Assembly: GCF_007994225.1 (NCBI RefSeq)
Contig: NZ_VLLL01000006.1
Span: 1,116,001 to 1,180,000 of the forward strand
Source: Stackebrandtia albiflava
Lineage (GTDB): Bacteria > Actinomycetota > Actinomycetes > Mycobacteriales > Micromonosporaceae
Reading direction: 5' to 3'
DNA: 64,000 nt
Shown here: piece after piece, positions 8,230 to 17,088 of the stretch
Layout of the letters: every line of letters starts with the position of its first letter
Position numbering within the stretch: position 1 is the first letter of the stretch
Notes under the pieces: model-generated
Database searches by the model: none
What the model saw: only the letters and a program-made list of their open reading frames with translations
What the model was told of the DNA's origin: nothing
Position numbers and translations under genes: made by a program

Positions 8230-9213
8230 GTGCCCCTTTCACCCAGACGCACCCGTATCCGCCGCCGCCTGTTCGTCACGGTCGTGGCGGTGCCGGTCCT
8301 CGCTGCGGCCACCGCGCTAGTCGTCGCGTGGTGGCCGACGGGCGACCCGGAGGACGTCGTCACCGGCTACCTCGACGCGATCCGCTCCGGCGACTTCGCG
8401 GCCACCGCCGAGTACACCGCGCAGGCCCCCGGCGAGCCGGACACCTCGGACGAACTGCTCACCGAGGCCGCCATGCCGACCGGTTGGGAGTTCGACGACG
8501 TCCGGACCGTCGGTGAGCCCTTCGAGGACTCGGCCACCGTGGACTTCACCGTCGCGGCGGACGGGCGGGAACGCGACGGCAGGTTCCGGCTCGACCTCGT
8601 CGACGGCGAGTGGGTCATCGCCGACCCCTATGTCACGGTCGACGCGTCCCGGTCGCCGATGGGGTACGTCGAGTTCAACGGTGTGACGGTGGAGGCCGAC
8701 CGGGTCCGGGTGTTCCCCGGGGTGTACCGGGTGTTCGAGTCGGATCGGGAGTTGTTCGATCTTCCGGACTACATCGCGGTGCCCGGCGGGGGCACCGGTT
8801 ACCGGCCGTCGGTGCCGGTCACCGACGCGCTCACCGGACTCGTGGAGACCCGGGTCACCGAGTGGATCGACTCCTGTGTGGCGGCCGCGACCGATCCTTT
8901 CCCGGACGGCTGCCCCTTCCGCGCGGACTGGGGCGGCGGCGAATACGTGTTCACCAATGGACACATCTACGACGACCCGACCGGGACGTGGCGGGTCGCG
9001 GAGTACCCGAAGGTGTGGGTCTCCCAGGACCTCCAGGGCTTTCGGCTGCGACAGGTGGCGCCGGGCGAGGTGGTGTTCACCGGCACGGGAATGCGTGGCG
9101 ACGCGCTCGGCGACATCGCACTCGACTGCCGGTTCGCGGTCGACCGGTTGACGTTCCGGCTCGGGCCCGACGGTGAGGTGCCGCTGTCCCGCGAGATCGG
9201 CGACACCTGTTGA
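8230..9213 (+). CDS. Membrane-anchored NTF2/DUF4878-like protein, paralogue of the preceding gene
   Basis: 327 aa, GTG start 4 nt after the previous stop. A basic N-terminus and one transmembrane helix (about 13-35) precede EDVVTGYLDAIRSGDFAATA, the same NTF2-like opening as in the upstream protein, then a domain with two conserved Cys pairs (SCVAAATDPFPDGC; DCRF...GDTC) matching Cys in the paralogue, likely disulfides outside the cell. Same operon as the upstream gene. Specific function unknown. Confidence 0.8.
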   Translation: MPLSPRRTRIRRRLFVTVVAVPVLAAATALVVAWWPTGDPEDVVTGYLDAIRSGDFAATAEYTAQAPGEPDTSDELLTEAAMPTGWEFDDVRTVGEPFEDSATVDFTVAADGRERDGRFRLDLVDGEWVIADPYVTVDASRSPMGYVEFNGVTVEADRVRVFPGVYRVFESDRELFDLPDYIAVPGGGTGYRPSVPVTDALTGLVETRVTEWIDSCVAAATDPFPDGCPFRADWGGGEYVFTNGHIYDDPTGTWRVAEYPKVWVSQDLQGFRLRQVAPGEVVFTGTGMRGDALGDIALDCRFAVDRLTFRLGPDGEVPLSREIGDTC

Positions 9214-9254
9214 CCGGTGTGGCCGGGCGGCACACGCGCCCGGCCACACCGTCC

Positions 9255-9566
9255 TCATTCACCGATGACGGGGGGTGGCGCGTCCTCGTCGGCCTGCCAC
9301 GGGTTGTCGCCGACGTCGCGCCAGGATGCGTGGTCGGCGATCTCGACCGGCCGGGGCGCGCCCTCGGTGACCACGGCCTCGCCGGTGTCGGAGTCGTCAC
9401 GGCCGGCGCCGGAGTCGGGCCTGCCCGAGTCGCCGCCGGGCGGAGCGGCGTCGGGCACCGGATCGGGGACGGGCGTGAAGTCGGGCACTGGGTTGGCCAC
9501 GCCGGGCAGTGAAGTGTCGCTTGTGGTCATGTCGGAATCACCTGTACCGGGTTGTTGAGCGGTCAC
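9255..9566 (-). CDS. Small acidic protein with ESX-type C-terminal motif
   Basis: 103 aa. The GTG at 9566 overlaps the eccE stop as GTGA and is preceded by GGAGG at the right distance; an internal ATG at 9530 is the alternative. The chain is Pro/Asp/Gly-rich and ends NPWQADEDAPPPVIGE. Actinomycete WXG/PPE-like type VII substrates often end in a T-L-x-ED...W...PPVIG motif, and the putative substrate at 12693 ends in a related motif. This makes it a candidate secreted protein or adaptor of the ESX system; unproven. Confidence 0.6.
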   Translation of the reverse strand: MTAQQPGTGDSDMTTSDTSLPGVANPVPDFTPVPDPVPDAAPPGGDSGRPDSGAGRDDSDTGEAVVTEGAPRPVEIADHASWRDVGDNPWQADEDAPPPVIGE

Positions 9567-10630
9567 CACAGTCCTCCACTGATCGCCGAGGCGTAGGCGG
9601 CGGGGCCCTGTACCCCGTCGCACCGCCGCAGCCGGACGTGATGCTTTCGTGCCAGGTCGGACAGTTCCTGGCAGATGTCTTCGAGGGTGTCGGCCTCGGC
9701 GGCGAGCCGGATGAGGCAGCTGACCATCTGGCGGTACTCGTTCGGCCGGTCGCTCGCGGGTCGCACGGCGATGGAGAAGGCGCAGAAGTCGGCGGGCAGT
9801 GACACCGTTCCCTGCCAGAACTTCTCGGCGGTGTCGGCGTCACGGGGCCGGCCGTGCCAGCTGAACGTCGCCTGTTCGAGTTCCCCGTGCCGCCACGCGC
9901 CCCAGCGTTCGGTGACGGGTTCGTCGGTCGTGAATCCGCCGTCGAGCGAGAACCGCAGCGCGTCGCGCAGCTCCTCGGCGTCCAACGGCTGCATGCCGAC
10001 GCCGATCCTGGTGGCGCCCTTCATGAGTCGTCCGACGGTGCCCGACAGCGCGCGGTGTACGCCGACGGCGCCGCCGCCCCGGTCGGCGGCGACCGGCACG
10101 GCGTTGCGGACGTCGATCCGCACGATGAACCAGCTCGACTTGCGCGGCGGCGTGGTGGTGGCGACGCTGTGGGTGACCAGCTGCACGGAGGTGATCGGGT
10201 TCCCCTGGTAGCGCAGGAGATCGGTGAGGGCGGCGAACACCGCGTGCGGTGGCGCGTCGGTGGCGACGCTGAGCCCGGCGAACCAGCCGGTGCCGTCGTA
10301 GGCGACGCCGAGGCTGGTGCCGCGTTCGTTGATGGTGTCGAGGTGCGGTGCCGGGCCGGGCGCGAGCTTCTCGGCCTCGGCGTGCCGGTCGGCGCGCTGC
10401 CGGTGGCGCAGCCGCACCCACCGGGCCAGTTCGACGAGCCAGAGTTGACCGCGGTGGAATCCGAAGGCCACCACCAGGACGGCGAACATGATGCCGCCGA
10501 TCCACCACAGTGGTAGGCCGGGCACGAACAGCAGGGTGGCGAGTACGACTTCGACGGCGATGACGTGGGCGAGCGTCACCAGTCCGACGTGGCCACGTCG
10601 TCGCGTGGAGGGTACCGGGGGCGTCGTCAT
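9563..10630 (-). CDS. eccE: Type VII secretion protein EccE
   Basis: 355 aa. Two N-terminal transmembrane helices (about 14-58) are followed by a cytosolic region with the EccE pattern: an amphipathic W-VRLRHRQ segment, then a domain containing TDLLRYQGNPITSVQLVTHS and SWFIVRIDVRN, matching the family length. EccE sits at the periphery of the ESX membrane complex in mycobacteria. Divergent from eccB (10884) and coupled to the small acidic protein downstream. The ATPase EccC, channel EccD and mycosin MycP are not in the window, so this is a partial locus or one whose other parts lie elsewhere. Confidence 0.85.
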   Translation of the reverse strand: MTTPPVPSTRRRGHVGLVTLAHVIAVEVVLATLLFVPGLPLWWIGGIMFAVLVVAFGFHRGQLWLVELARWVRLRHRQRADRHAEAEKLAPGPAPHLDTINERGTSLGVAYDGTGWFAGLSVATDAPPHAVFAALTDLLRYQGNPITSVQLVTHSVATTTPPRKSSWFIVRIDVRNAVPVAADRGGGAVGVHRALSGTVGRLMKGATRIGVGMQPLDAEELRDALRFSLDGGFTTDEPVTERWGAWRHGELEQATFSWHGRPRDADTAEKFWQGTVSLPADFCAFSIAVRPASDRPNEYRQMVSCLIRLAAEADTLEDICQELSDLARKHHVRLRRCDGVQGPAAYASAISGGLW

Positions 10631-10883
10631 GGTCGGTTCCTTCGGCCGGGCGAGCGGGTGAGGCGTTCTGTCATGCTAAACCAAATCGATTTGCCGGTAG
10701 ACTCTCCGCGACCCGGTCCGACGGTTCCCCGGCCGTGGACCCGGACCGCCCAGGCGGTGCGACGGTGAGTCCCCCGCGTACGACCCCGGTACGTGGCGGA
10801 CGCTCCGCGTCGTCCGGCGGTCCACCGGTACGCCCTCCCGATCAGACGCCAATGATCCAGGAACTCCGAAGGAGCTCGTGGCA
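10631..10883. promoter_or_regulatory. Divergent eccE-eccB promoter region
   Basis: 253 nt between divergent starts. It contains the palindrome AAATCGATTT near 10682-10693, followed by CCGGTAGACT, which has a TAGACT -10-like box reading toward eccB. No clear -35. A likely shared control region; the palindrome is a candidate operator. Confidence 0.35.
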
Positions 10884-12233
10884 ATGCGAACCAGACGTGA
10901 ACAGGTCCAGGCACATCGCTTCATCGTGCGGCGCATCATCTCGGCGATGCTGTCGGGTGAACCCGAGACGCTCGACCTACCGATGCGGCGGCTCGCGATC
11001 GCCGCGGTGGCCAGTACCGCCATCGCCGCGTTGGTGTTCGCCGGTTTCTGGGTGGTGGGTCTGGTGTGGCCGGGCGGTGCCGAGTCCTGGAAGGTCGACG
11101 GCGCCATCATCGTGGAGGAGGAGACCGGCGCCAGGTTCGTGTACTGGGACGGGCTGCTGCACCCGGTGCAGAACTACGCCTCGGCGCTGCTGATCACCTC
11201 CAGCGGCGACCGGACCGTGTTCACCGTTCACCAGAGTTCGCTCGCCGACACCCCGCGCGGCGGGATGCTGGGCATCCCGGGCGCGCCCGACGCGCTGCCG
11301 GAGAACGACCGGTTCGTGGGGATGCCGCTGCTGACCTGCTCGGCCCCCAACCGGCTCGACGCGCTCAAGCGGGACAGCCACGTGGTCGTCGGGATGATGC
11401 CCGGCGGCGGGGAGTCGTTGGGGGACAAGGGACTGCTGCTGGAGTCCGACGGCGACTACCACCTGGTCATCGGTGACACGAAGTTCCTGGTGCCCGGTGA
11501 GAAGACGCTTCCGGCGCTGGGCGCCGACGTCGAACAGGTCGTGTCGGTGGACCGGGTGCTGATCAACGCGCTGTTCACCGGTCCCGAGCTGGTGGTGCCG
11601 GTGCCCGACGCGGGCGACCCGGGCCGGGAACTCGACGGCGAGGACTACGAGATCGGTGAACTCTTCATAAACAACGACCGCTACTACGTGTTGCTGGACG
11701 ACGGCCTGGCCCCGATCGGTGAACTGGCGGCCGAGCTGATCGGCACCCCGCGTACCGAGATCTCCACGGCGGCGGTCAGCGAGAACCAGTCCGACTCCAC
11801 GGTGGAGCCCGCCGGGTTCCCGACCGACCGGCCCGAGATCGTGTCGGGGCTGCGAGCCGACGTGTCGGCGGTGTGCGGTGTGTACGAGGACGGGGAGCTG
11901 CGGGTCGAGTACTTCCCGACGAGTCCGTCCGAGCTGCAGGAGAACACGATGCTGGCGCCGGACGGCACCGCCGACGAGGTGACCACCGCGGACCACGTCC
12001 TGCTGCCGGGCGGGTACGGCGCACTGTTCCGCGCCGAGATCACCCCCGGCGCGGCCGGCGGGACGGTGTTCCTGTTGACCGACCAGGGTTGGAAGTTCGG
12101 GATGACCGACGAGACCCTGGAGGCGTTCGGTTACAAGGGCGTGGAACCGGTCCCGGTTCCGGCGTCCCTTCTGGACCTCGTACCCACCGGACCGGAGCTG
12201 AGTCAGGCCTCGGCGCTCGGATTCACCCAATGA
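10884..12233 (+). CDS. eccB: Type VII secretion protein EccB
   Basis: 449 aa from the ATG at 10884, which is 9 nt after AAGGAG; the GTG at 10878 is too close. The opening RREQVQAHRFIVRRIISAML is the EccB signature, followed by one transmembrane helix (about 36-60) and a large extracellular repeat domain beginning with the typical SWKVDGAIIVEEETGARFVY and LHPVQNYASALLI. EccB forms the periplasmic part of the ESX complex. Its partners EccC and EccD are absent here. Confidence 0.95.
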   Translation: MRTRREQVQAHRFIVRRIISAMLSGEPETLDLPMRRLAIAAVASTAIAALVFAGFWVVGLVWPGGAESWKVDGAIIVEEETGARFVYWDGLLHPVQNYASALLITSSGDRTVFTVHQSSLADTPRGGMLGIPGAPDALPENDRFVGMPLLTCSAPNRLDALKRDSHVVVGMMPGGGESLGDKGLLLESDGDYHLVIGDTKFLVPGEKTLPALGADVEQVVSVDRVLINALFTGPELVVPVPDAGDPGRELDGEDYEIGELFINNDRYYVLLDDGLAPIGELAAELIGTPRTEISTAAVSENQSDSTVEPAGFPTDRPEIVSGLRADVSAVCGVYEDGELRVEYFPTSPSELQENTMLAPDGTADEVTTADHVLLPGGYGALFRAEITPGAAGGTVFLLTDQGWKFGMTDETLEAFGYKGVEPVPVPASLLDLVPTGPELSQASALGFTQ

Positions 12234-12248
12234 TCCGGCCCGGGCATA

Positions 12249-12276
12249 TTCACATTTCTCGAATTTGTACTAAGCT
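12249..12276 (+). promoter_or_regulatory. Candidate promoter of the ESX substrate pair
   Basis: TTCACA, a 16-nt spacer, then TAAGCT, located about 50 nt upstream of the start at 12326 in a locally AT-rich gap. Supported by position and box quality only. Confidence 0.45.
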
Positions 12277-12325
12277 GGCCTAATCCGGTCGCAAAACGCT
12301 TTGCATAACCTGTTTGGAGGAACCG

Positions 12326-12688
12326 ATGCCGCCCCCATCATCAGCCGACGGCCGCATCGACGTCGACGTCGACGCCATCGAGGACTTTCAGCCGACCTTC
12401 AATCGGCTCGACGCCCGGGTCGGGACGGCCAGCGCCAAGATCGGTCCGGCCTCCGCCCAAGGGCTCGGGCACTTCACCGACGCCGTTTCGGTGATCACCG
12501 ACCACGACCGGCTCCGCGCGCAGTACCTGGAACGCCTCGCACTGCTGCGGGCAGCCGTCATCGCGGCCAACCAGAAGACCACCCAGCTCATCCGCAACTA
12601 CCGCAAGACCGAGACGGCACACGTCGGCAACATGACCGAACTGCTGGTGCCGCTCGCCAACGTGATCAAAGACCTGCGAAAGGACTAG
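12326..12688 (+). CDS. ESX-type small helical protein (WXG100-like size, no WXG motif)
   Basis: 120 aa; ATG 5 nt after GGAGG. The chain is almost wholly helical with a central break, begins with an acidic segment (IDVDVDAIEDFQPTFNRLDA), and ends VIKDLRKD. Length, helicity and position directly before a WXG/PPE-like protein fit an ESX partner protein, but a W-x-G turn is not seen. It would be expected to pair with the N-terminal helical hairpin of the next protein. Confidence 0.65.
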   Translation: MPPPSSADGRIDVDVDAIEDFQPTFNRLDARVGTASAKIGPASAQGLGHFTDAVSVITDHDRLRAQYLERLALLRAAVIAANQKTTQLIRNYRKTETAHVGNMTELLVPLANVIKDLRKD

Positions 12689-12692
12689 GTCC

Positions 12693-13814
12693 ATGCCATC
12701 CTTCGGACTGTCCTTCGGCCAGCTGAGCGCCTACTTCCACGGCATCAACCCCGGCCCCTCCGCGACCAGCGCCCAATCGAACTGGCTCGCCGGTGCCGCC
12801 GAAGCCCAGCAACTGGCCGACGAGCTGATGAAGAACGTCCAGATTCTCCAGCAGCTCTGGTCCGGCCCCGCCGCCACCCAGTACTACAAGGCGATGAACG
12901 CCATCGCCGAGTTCGCCTACAACCTGGCCAACGACATGACGAACATGGCCAACGGCCTGTCGTCCATGTCCACCCAGGCGTCCTCGATCAAACCGCAGGC
13001 GATCGCGCTCATCAACGCCGCCCGCAGCAACCCGTACAGCCGGGCGGCGGCGATCGCCCCCCTGACCGCCATGCTCAACCAACTCGGCGGTTCCTACCTG
13101 CAGAACCGCAGCACCTACTGGAAGGAGCCGTCACAGGCGCCCGCGCAGCTCCCCAAGGCGGGCAACGAGACCGAGTCGCAGCCGCAGGACGTCGGCGACC
13201 CCGGTTTCATCCGGCCCGCCGAATGGCTGGAGCGGCTGCAGGACCTCCGTGAAGTCGTCGAGATGGGAGAGTTCATCTACGACGCCTTCAACCCGGACGA
13301 CTTCCCGTCCGGCGTGACCGGCGAACTCCCACCGCCGCACGGCGTCCCCGGCGGCCCCGGCGGCGGCGTGCCCGGCTGGGACGGCACCGGCCCGTTGCCG
13401 TCGCCCGACCACCCGGACTACCAGCCGCTTCCGGTGCCCGACGCCGACCTGACCGACCCCGACACCGAACCCGAGACCAGCCTGGCCAGCGCCGCACCGA
13501 CTGTGCCCGGCGCCAGCCCGGCCCTGTCGCTGGCCACCGGCGGCGGGCCCGGAATGGGCGGCGGCATGGGCGCGGTGCCGATGGCCGGCATGGGCGTCGG
13601 CATGGGAGCGGCGGGAGCCAGCGCCCGCAGCGCCCCGGCCGCCCGGCCCGGCACCACCCCGGCGGGCGGCATGTTCGCCCCCGGGATGATGGGCGCCGGC
13701 ATGCGCCGGGGTGAAGAGGAGGAGGACTCCGGCCACCGCACGTGGCTGACCGAGGACGACATGGCCTGGGACGGCGAACCCGCCCCCTCCGGCGTCGTCG
13801 GTGGCTCACGCTGA
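12693..13814 (+). CDS. WXG/PPE-like type VII secretion substrate
   Basis: 373 aa. Residues 1-150 are a helical hairpin with a WSG turn (LQQLWSGPAATQYYKAMNAI), the hallmark of WXG100/PPE proteins. The middle is Pro/Gly/Met-rich low complexity (GGGMGAVPMAGMGVG), and the C-terminus reads HRTWLTEDDMAWDGEPAPSG, a form of the T-L-x-ED...W tail found at the end of many actinomycete ESX substrates. It starts 4 nt after the small helical protein and ends at a perfect 16-bp hairpin. Likely exported with its partner. Confidence 0.85.
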   Translation: MPSFGLSFGQLSAYFHGINPGPSATSAQSNWLAGAAEAQQLADELMKNVQILQQLWSGPAATQYYKAMNAIAEFAYNLANDMTNMANGLSSMSTQASSIKPQAIALINAARSNPYSRAAAIAPLTAMLNQLGGSYLQNRSTYWKEPSQAPAQLPKAGNETESQPQDVGDPGFIRPAEWLERLQDLREVVEMGEFIYDAFNPDDFPSGVTGELPPPHGVPGGPGGGVPGWDGTGPLPSPDHPDYQPLPVPDADLTDPDTEPETSLASAAPTVPGASPALSLATGGGPGMGGGMGAVPMAGMGVGMGAAGASARSAPAARPGTTPAGGMFAPGMMGAGMRRGEEEEDSGHRTWLTEDDMAWDGEPAPSGVVGGSR

Positions 13815-13825
13815 CCTCGGCGTCG

Positions 13826-13873
13826 GCCGCGAGCCCGCAGGGTACCGGTGAGGGTGACCTGCGGGCTCGCGGC
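13826..13873 (+). terminator. Long perfect hairpin terminator
   Basis: GCCGCGAGCCCGCAGG and its exact complement (16 bp) flank a 16-nt loop, 11 nt after the stop of the WXG/PPE-like gene. It also argues that the next gene starts downstream of it. Confidence 0.8.
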
Positions 13874-13900
13874 GTACCTCCACTACCGCTTCCGTCCATA

Positions 13901-15148
13901 GTGACCGGAGACTCGGAGGCGGACGGTGACGGTGACCGGCCGCTCGTGATGGGCGGCCGGCCCGTGCACGAACTCCTCGACGCCCGCAAACGCGAGCTCG
14001 CGGACCACCTCGTCGCCGGGTTCACCGAGGCCATCCCGGTGTACCGGCACCTCGGCGGCGGCGAACTCGCCGACGTCGCGTGGATCATCGTCCACAACCT
14101 CGAACTCGCCGCCCGCATCTTCGAGCACCGCCGCTACCCCGACGACTCCGAACTCGAACCGATCCGGGCCGGTGCCGCCCGTCGCGCCCAGGAGGGCGTG
14201 CCGCTGGAGGCGCTGTTGACCGCCTACCACCAGGGCGCCGGCCGGGTGTGGGACGTCCTGTTCGCCGCCGCGGACCCGGAGGACTTCCGGGACGTCGTCA
14301 TCGCCAGCCGCCTGATCCTGGGCTGGACGCAGGCCGTCACGGTCGCCGTCTGCGACGCCTACATCGCCGAGCGGGAGAGCATGCTCAGCCAGGAACAGCA
14401 GGCCAGGCACGCCGTGGTGTCGGCCCTGCTGGGCGGTGGCTCCGCCGAGACCGCCAGCGCGCTCGCCGGTGTGCGGCTGTCGGCGCGTTACCTGGTCCTG
14501 AACCTGGAGATCGGCCGGGACGCCGACGAGCGCGGCCCCGGATCGGGGGCCGTCGTCGCGGGGCGGCGCAAACTCCACCGGATCCGGGCGGTACTGGAGG
14601 ACTTCGCGACCGAACCGATCCTGTCGCTCATGGAGGTCGGCGGCGGGCTCGTGCTGGTGCCCATACCGGACGAACCACTCGACTGGCCGGTCGCGGTCCG
14701 GCTCGTCGAGGACGTCACCGCCGCGGCGGGCGCCAGACTGTGGGCGGCGGGCCAGACCGCCGGACCCGACGAGATAGCCGAGGCCACCCGCACCAACGTG
14801 GAGGTGCTGGACGTGGTGCGCACCTTCGGCTACCCGCCCGCGCTGTACCGGCTCTCCGACGTGTTGCTGGAGTACCAGCTCACCCGGCCGTCCGAGGCGA
14901 TGACCGAGTTGGCCTCGCTGCTGGACCCGTTGCGGGACAACCCGGACCTGCTGCGCACCATCGAGGTGCACCTGGAGACCGGGCTGGACCGCCGGCAGAC
15001 GGCGGCCCGGCTGCACGTCCACCCCAACACCGTGGACTACCGCCTCCGGCGGATCGTGACCCTCACCGGGCTGGACCCGGTCGAGCCCGCGCACCTCCAG
15101 CGGATCGGCGCGGCGCTGGCCGCCCGGCGCCGCCTGGCCTCCGACTGA
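13901..15148 (+). CDS. PucR/CdaR-type transcriptional regulator
   Basis: About 415 aa from the GTG at 13901 (ATG at 13949 is the alternative; upstream in-frame codons lie inside the terminator hairpin). The N-terminal part is an all-helical RsbRD-like sensor region (AVDHL-type: NLELAARIFEHRRY, TAYHQGAGRVWDVL), then a GGDEF-like degenerate domain, and the C-terminal helix-turn-helix LLRTIEVHLETGLDRRQTAA followed by LHVHPNTVDYRLRRI, characteristic of PucR/CdaR. No obvious catabolic operon adjoins; it could act on the ESX genes upstream or on remote targets. Confidence 0.88.
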   Translation: MTGDSEADGDGDRPLVMGGRPVHELLDARKRELADHLVAGFTEAIPVYRHLGGGELADVAWIIVHNLELAARIFEHRRYPDDSELEPIRAGAARRAQEGVPLEALLTAYHQGAGRVWDVLFAAADPEDFRDVVIASRLILGWTQAVTVAVCDAYIAERESMLSQEQQARHAVVSALLGGGSAETASALAGVRLSARYLVLNLEIGRDADERGPGSGAVVAGRRKLHRIRAVLEDFATEPILSLMEVGGGLVLVPIPDEPLDWPVAVRLVEDVTAAAGARLWAAGQTAGPDEIAEATRTNVEVLDVVRTFGYPPALYRLSDVLLEYQLTRPSEAMTELASLLDPLRDNPDLLRTIEVHLETGLDRRQTAARLHVHPNTVDYRLRRIVTLTGLDPVEPAHLQRIGAALAARRRLASD

Positions 15149-15623
15149 CCCGTCCTTTCCTCCACCCTCCCGCCTTGTCGCCTTGTCGCCTTGGGTGGCC
15201 GGGGGCCGATCGACATGCCTCGAATAGGGCGGTATGTCCCATTTCGGCCGGGCCCCAGACCACCCAAGGCGGGCCCCAGACCACCCAGGGCGCGGAAGGG
15301 GGAGGGAGGCGTCGGCCCGGATTTCCGGCCTCCGTGCCACTGGAACTCCGGGCCGACGCGGTCCTGTGCCCGGCGTCGCGCGTCGCGACGGCTTCCCACC
15401 GTTCGGGCGAACCCGTCGCGCCACCGGGACCGGGGTTCGGGCCACCGGGACCGGGGAGCGGCCGCCGGGTGCGGCGGTACTGCCCCCACCACCGCACCCG
15501 GCGCCGGACGGCTCTCGCGCGAGCCGGGTACGCGCAGCCGTCCGTTCTCGGGCCGACCGGGCCGGGCACTCGGTCATGCCGTCCGGGTACCGCTTCCGGG
15601 GCCGACCGGGCCGCCCCGGAAGC
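15149..15623. other. Intergenic region between convergent genes, holding repeat element A
   Basis: 475 nt without a convincing gene. It starts with short tandem copies of CGCCTTGT (15173-15195), continues with repeat element A (15191-15287), and then a very GC-rich stretch with small inverted repeats. No RNA gene recognised. Confidence 0.6.
15191..15287. repeat. 21-nt-phased inverted repeat element, copy A
   Basis: Two direct copies of GGGCCCCAGACCACCCA start at 15250 and 15271, exactly 21 nt apart; a diverged inverted copy (TTGGGTGGCCGGGGGCC) lies at 15191-15207. Between them is a core with nested inverted repeats (GGCCGA/TCGGCC and GACAT/ATGTC). Its 18-nt segment at 15209-15226 is identical, in inverse orientation, to 58672-58689 in copy D. 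Confidence 0.8.
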
Positions 15624-16769
15624 TCAGTGCCGGAACGGCCCGGTCACCTCGTAGGTCACGCCGTCGGTGCCCGCGCTGAATCCGCTCGCGCCGCGTTGCG
15701 AGGAGAAGTACAGCCGTGTGCCGTCGGGGGAGAACGCCGGGCCGGTGATCTCCGATTCGTCGTGGCCCTCCACCCGCAGCACCGGCGCCGTCACGCCGTC
15801 CGGGGTGATGATGTTGATCTCCATGTCACCGCCGTCCTCGGCGACGTACAGGTCGCCGCCGGCGGTTCCGGTGATGTTGTCGACGCCTTCGAGTGTCCCG
15901 CCGCCGTCGTAGACGGGCGTGACGGTCTCGTCGACGGCGTCGTACGCCCACACCTTCCCGTCGCCCTTGGCGGTGAAGTAGCAGACGCCCGCGGCGTAGT
16001 GGCAGCCTTCACCGCCGTCGAAGTGCCGGGCGGCGTCCACCTGTTCGCGGGTCTGGGTGTCGAAGACACCCGGTTGCGGGTCGGGGACCGGCTGCCAGGT
16101 GACCGTCGTGGTGTCCTCGCTGCCGCACAACACCTCCAGGGTGCCGCGTGACAGGTCGCCCCAGGTGTCGGGCCGGAACCGGTAGAAGCAGCCGTCTGAC
16201 TCGTCCTCGGTGAGGTAGACGACGCCGCGGTCCGGGTCGCAGGCGGCGGCCTCGTGCTTGAACCGGCCCAGGGCGTCGCGCCGGACCGCCTCGCCGCCGC
16301 CGAACGGGTCGGTCTCGTAGACGCGGCCCCGGAAGATCTCCTCGCACGACAGCCACGTGTTCCAGGGCGTGGCGCCGCCCGCGCAGTTGAGGCTGGTGCC
16401 GCGCAGGATCGGGTAGGCGCGGTCGATGGTGCCGTCGGCGTGGAACCGGATGGCGGAGGCCCCGCCGATCAACGGCACCTCCGAATTGGACACGTACACC
16501 CAGCCGTCGCCGTCGGGGAAGCAGGCGCCGCCGTCGGGCGCCAGGTGCCACACGAGGTCCTTCACCGGGCGCCCGGAACGGGCGACGACGCGGCTGGTGA
16601 ACCCCTCGGGCAGGGCGAGCCCGTTGGCGTCGGGGGCTCGGAGGGGGCCGTAGGGGCTGCCCGGCAGTACCCGGGCGGCCGGTTGCGCCGCGGCCGTCTG
16701 CCACAGCGTGCCCGTCACTGCGACAGCACCGCCGGCGGTGACGACGCGGATGAAGGTGCGGCGATCCAT
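15624..16769 (-). CDS. PhoX-like (DUF839) Tat-exported protein
   Basis: 381 aa; ATG at 16769 with AGGAG 6 nt upstream. The N-terminus MDRRTFIRVVTAGGAVAV is a short Tat-type signal with twin Arg, ending in an Ala-rich cleavage region. The body is a beta-propeller of the PhoX/DUF839 type (ALPEGFTSRVVARSG, WLSCEEIFRG, FKHEAAACDP, YLTEDESDGCFYRF, NITGTAGGDLYVAEDGG). PhoX enzymes are calcium/iron-dependent extracellular alkaline phosphatases, but family members of this short length are often uncharacterised, so a phosphatase role is probable rather than certain. No PHO box recognised upstream. Confidence 0.85.
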   Translation of the reverse strand: MDRRTFIRVVTAGGAVAVTGTLWQTAAAQPAARVLPGSPYGPLRAPDANGLALPEGFTSRVVARSGRPVKDLVWHLAPDGGACFPDGDGWVYVSNSEVPLIGGASAIRFHADGTIDRAYPILRGTSLNCAGGATPWNTWLSCEEIFRGRVYETDPFGGGEAVRRDALGRFKHEAAACDPDRGVVYLTEDESDGCFYRFRPDTWGDLSRGTLEVLCGSEDTTTVTWQPVPDPQPGVFDTQTREQVDAARHFDGGEGCHYAAGVCYFTAKGDGKVWAYDAVDETVTPVYDGGGTLEGVDNITGTAGGDLYVAEDGGDMEINIITPDGVTAPVLRVEGHDESEITGPAFSPDGTRLYFSSQRGASGFSAGTDGVTYEVTGPFRH

Positions 16770-16970
16770 GCGGGACTCCTGCGTGCGATATGGCCTGCCA
16801 CCCATCATGAAAGACCCGGCGGGATAAGTAAATTGGACGCGATGGCAAACCTGCCGGGATAATTCTGTGACGGCTCACAACGTTCCCCACCTGGGAACCC
16901 GTCGAGATCATGTCATCCGGCCTATGGGACCGGCCGGTTTGTGGCCTGGTCACAATGGCCCGGCGTCCGG

Positions 16971-16988
16971 CTTGGAAGCGGTTCCAAG
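16971..16988. promoter_or_regulatory. LacI-type palindromic operator candidate
   Basis: CTTGGAA-GCGG-TTCCAAG, 7-bp perfect arms around four bases, lies in the 319-nt gap between the divergent PhoX-like and PIG-L genes. A second weaker inverted repeat (GTTCCC/GGGAAC) is at 16882-16898. The form resembles LacI-family operators; no such regulator lies in the window. Confidence 0.5.
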
Positions 16989-17088
16989 AACCGCCGCCGT
17001 CCCCCGCGACGCGAAGCCGCCGCGACACCCGCGCGGCCGGGCCGGGGCGACCACGGTGAGGCCGGTCGGCGCCGCATAGGGTGGCGGG

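Noticed and set aside
13883-15577. Very long open frame on the minus strand opposite the PucR-type gene (and similar long frames opposite other genes)
   Set aside because: GC-rich third positions create long antisense frames; the translated product lacks domains, while the plus-strand product is a clear PucR regulator.
16866-16879. CRP-like site TGTGA-CGGC-TCACA
   Set aside because: The spacer is 4 nt, whereas CRP sites need 6; kept only as a chance palindrome.
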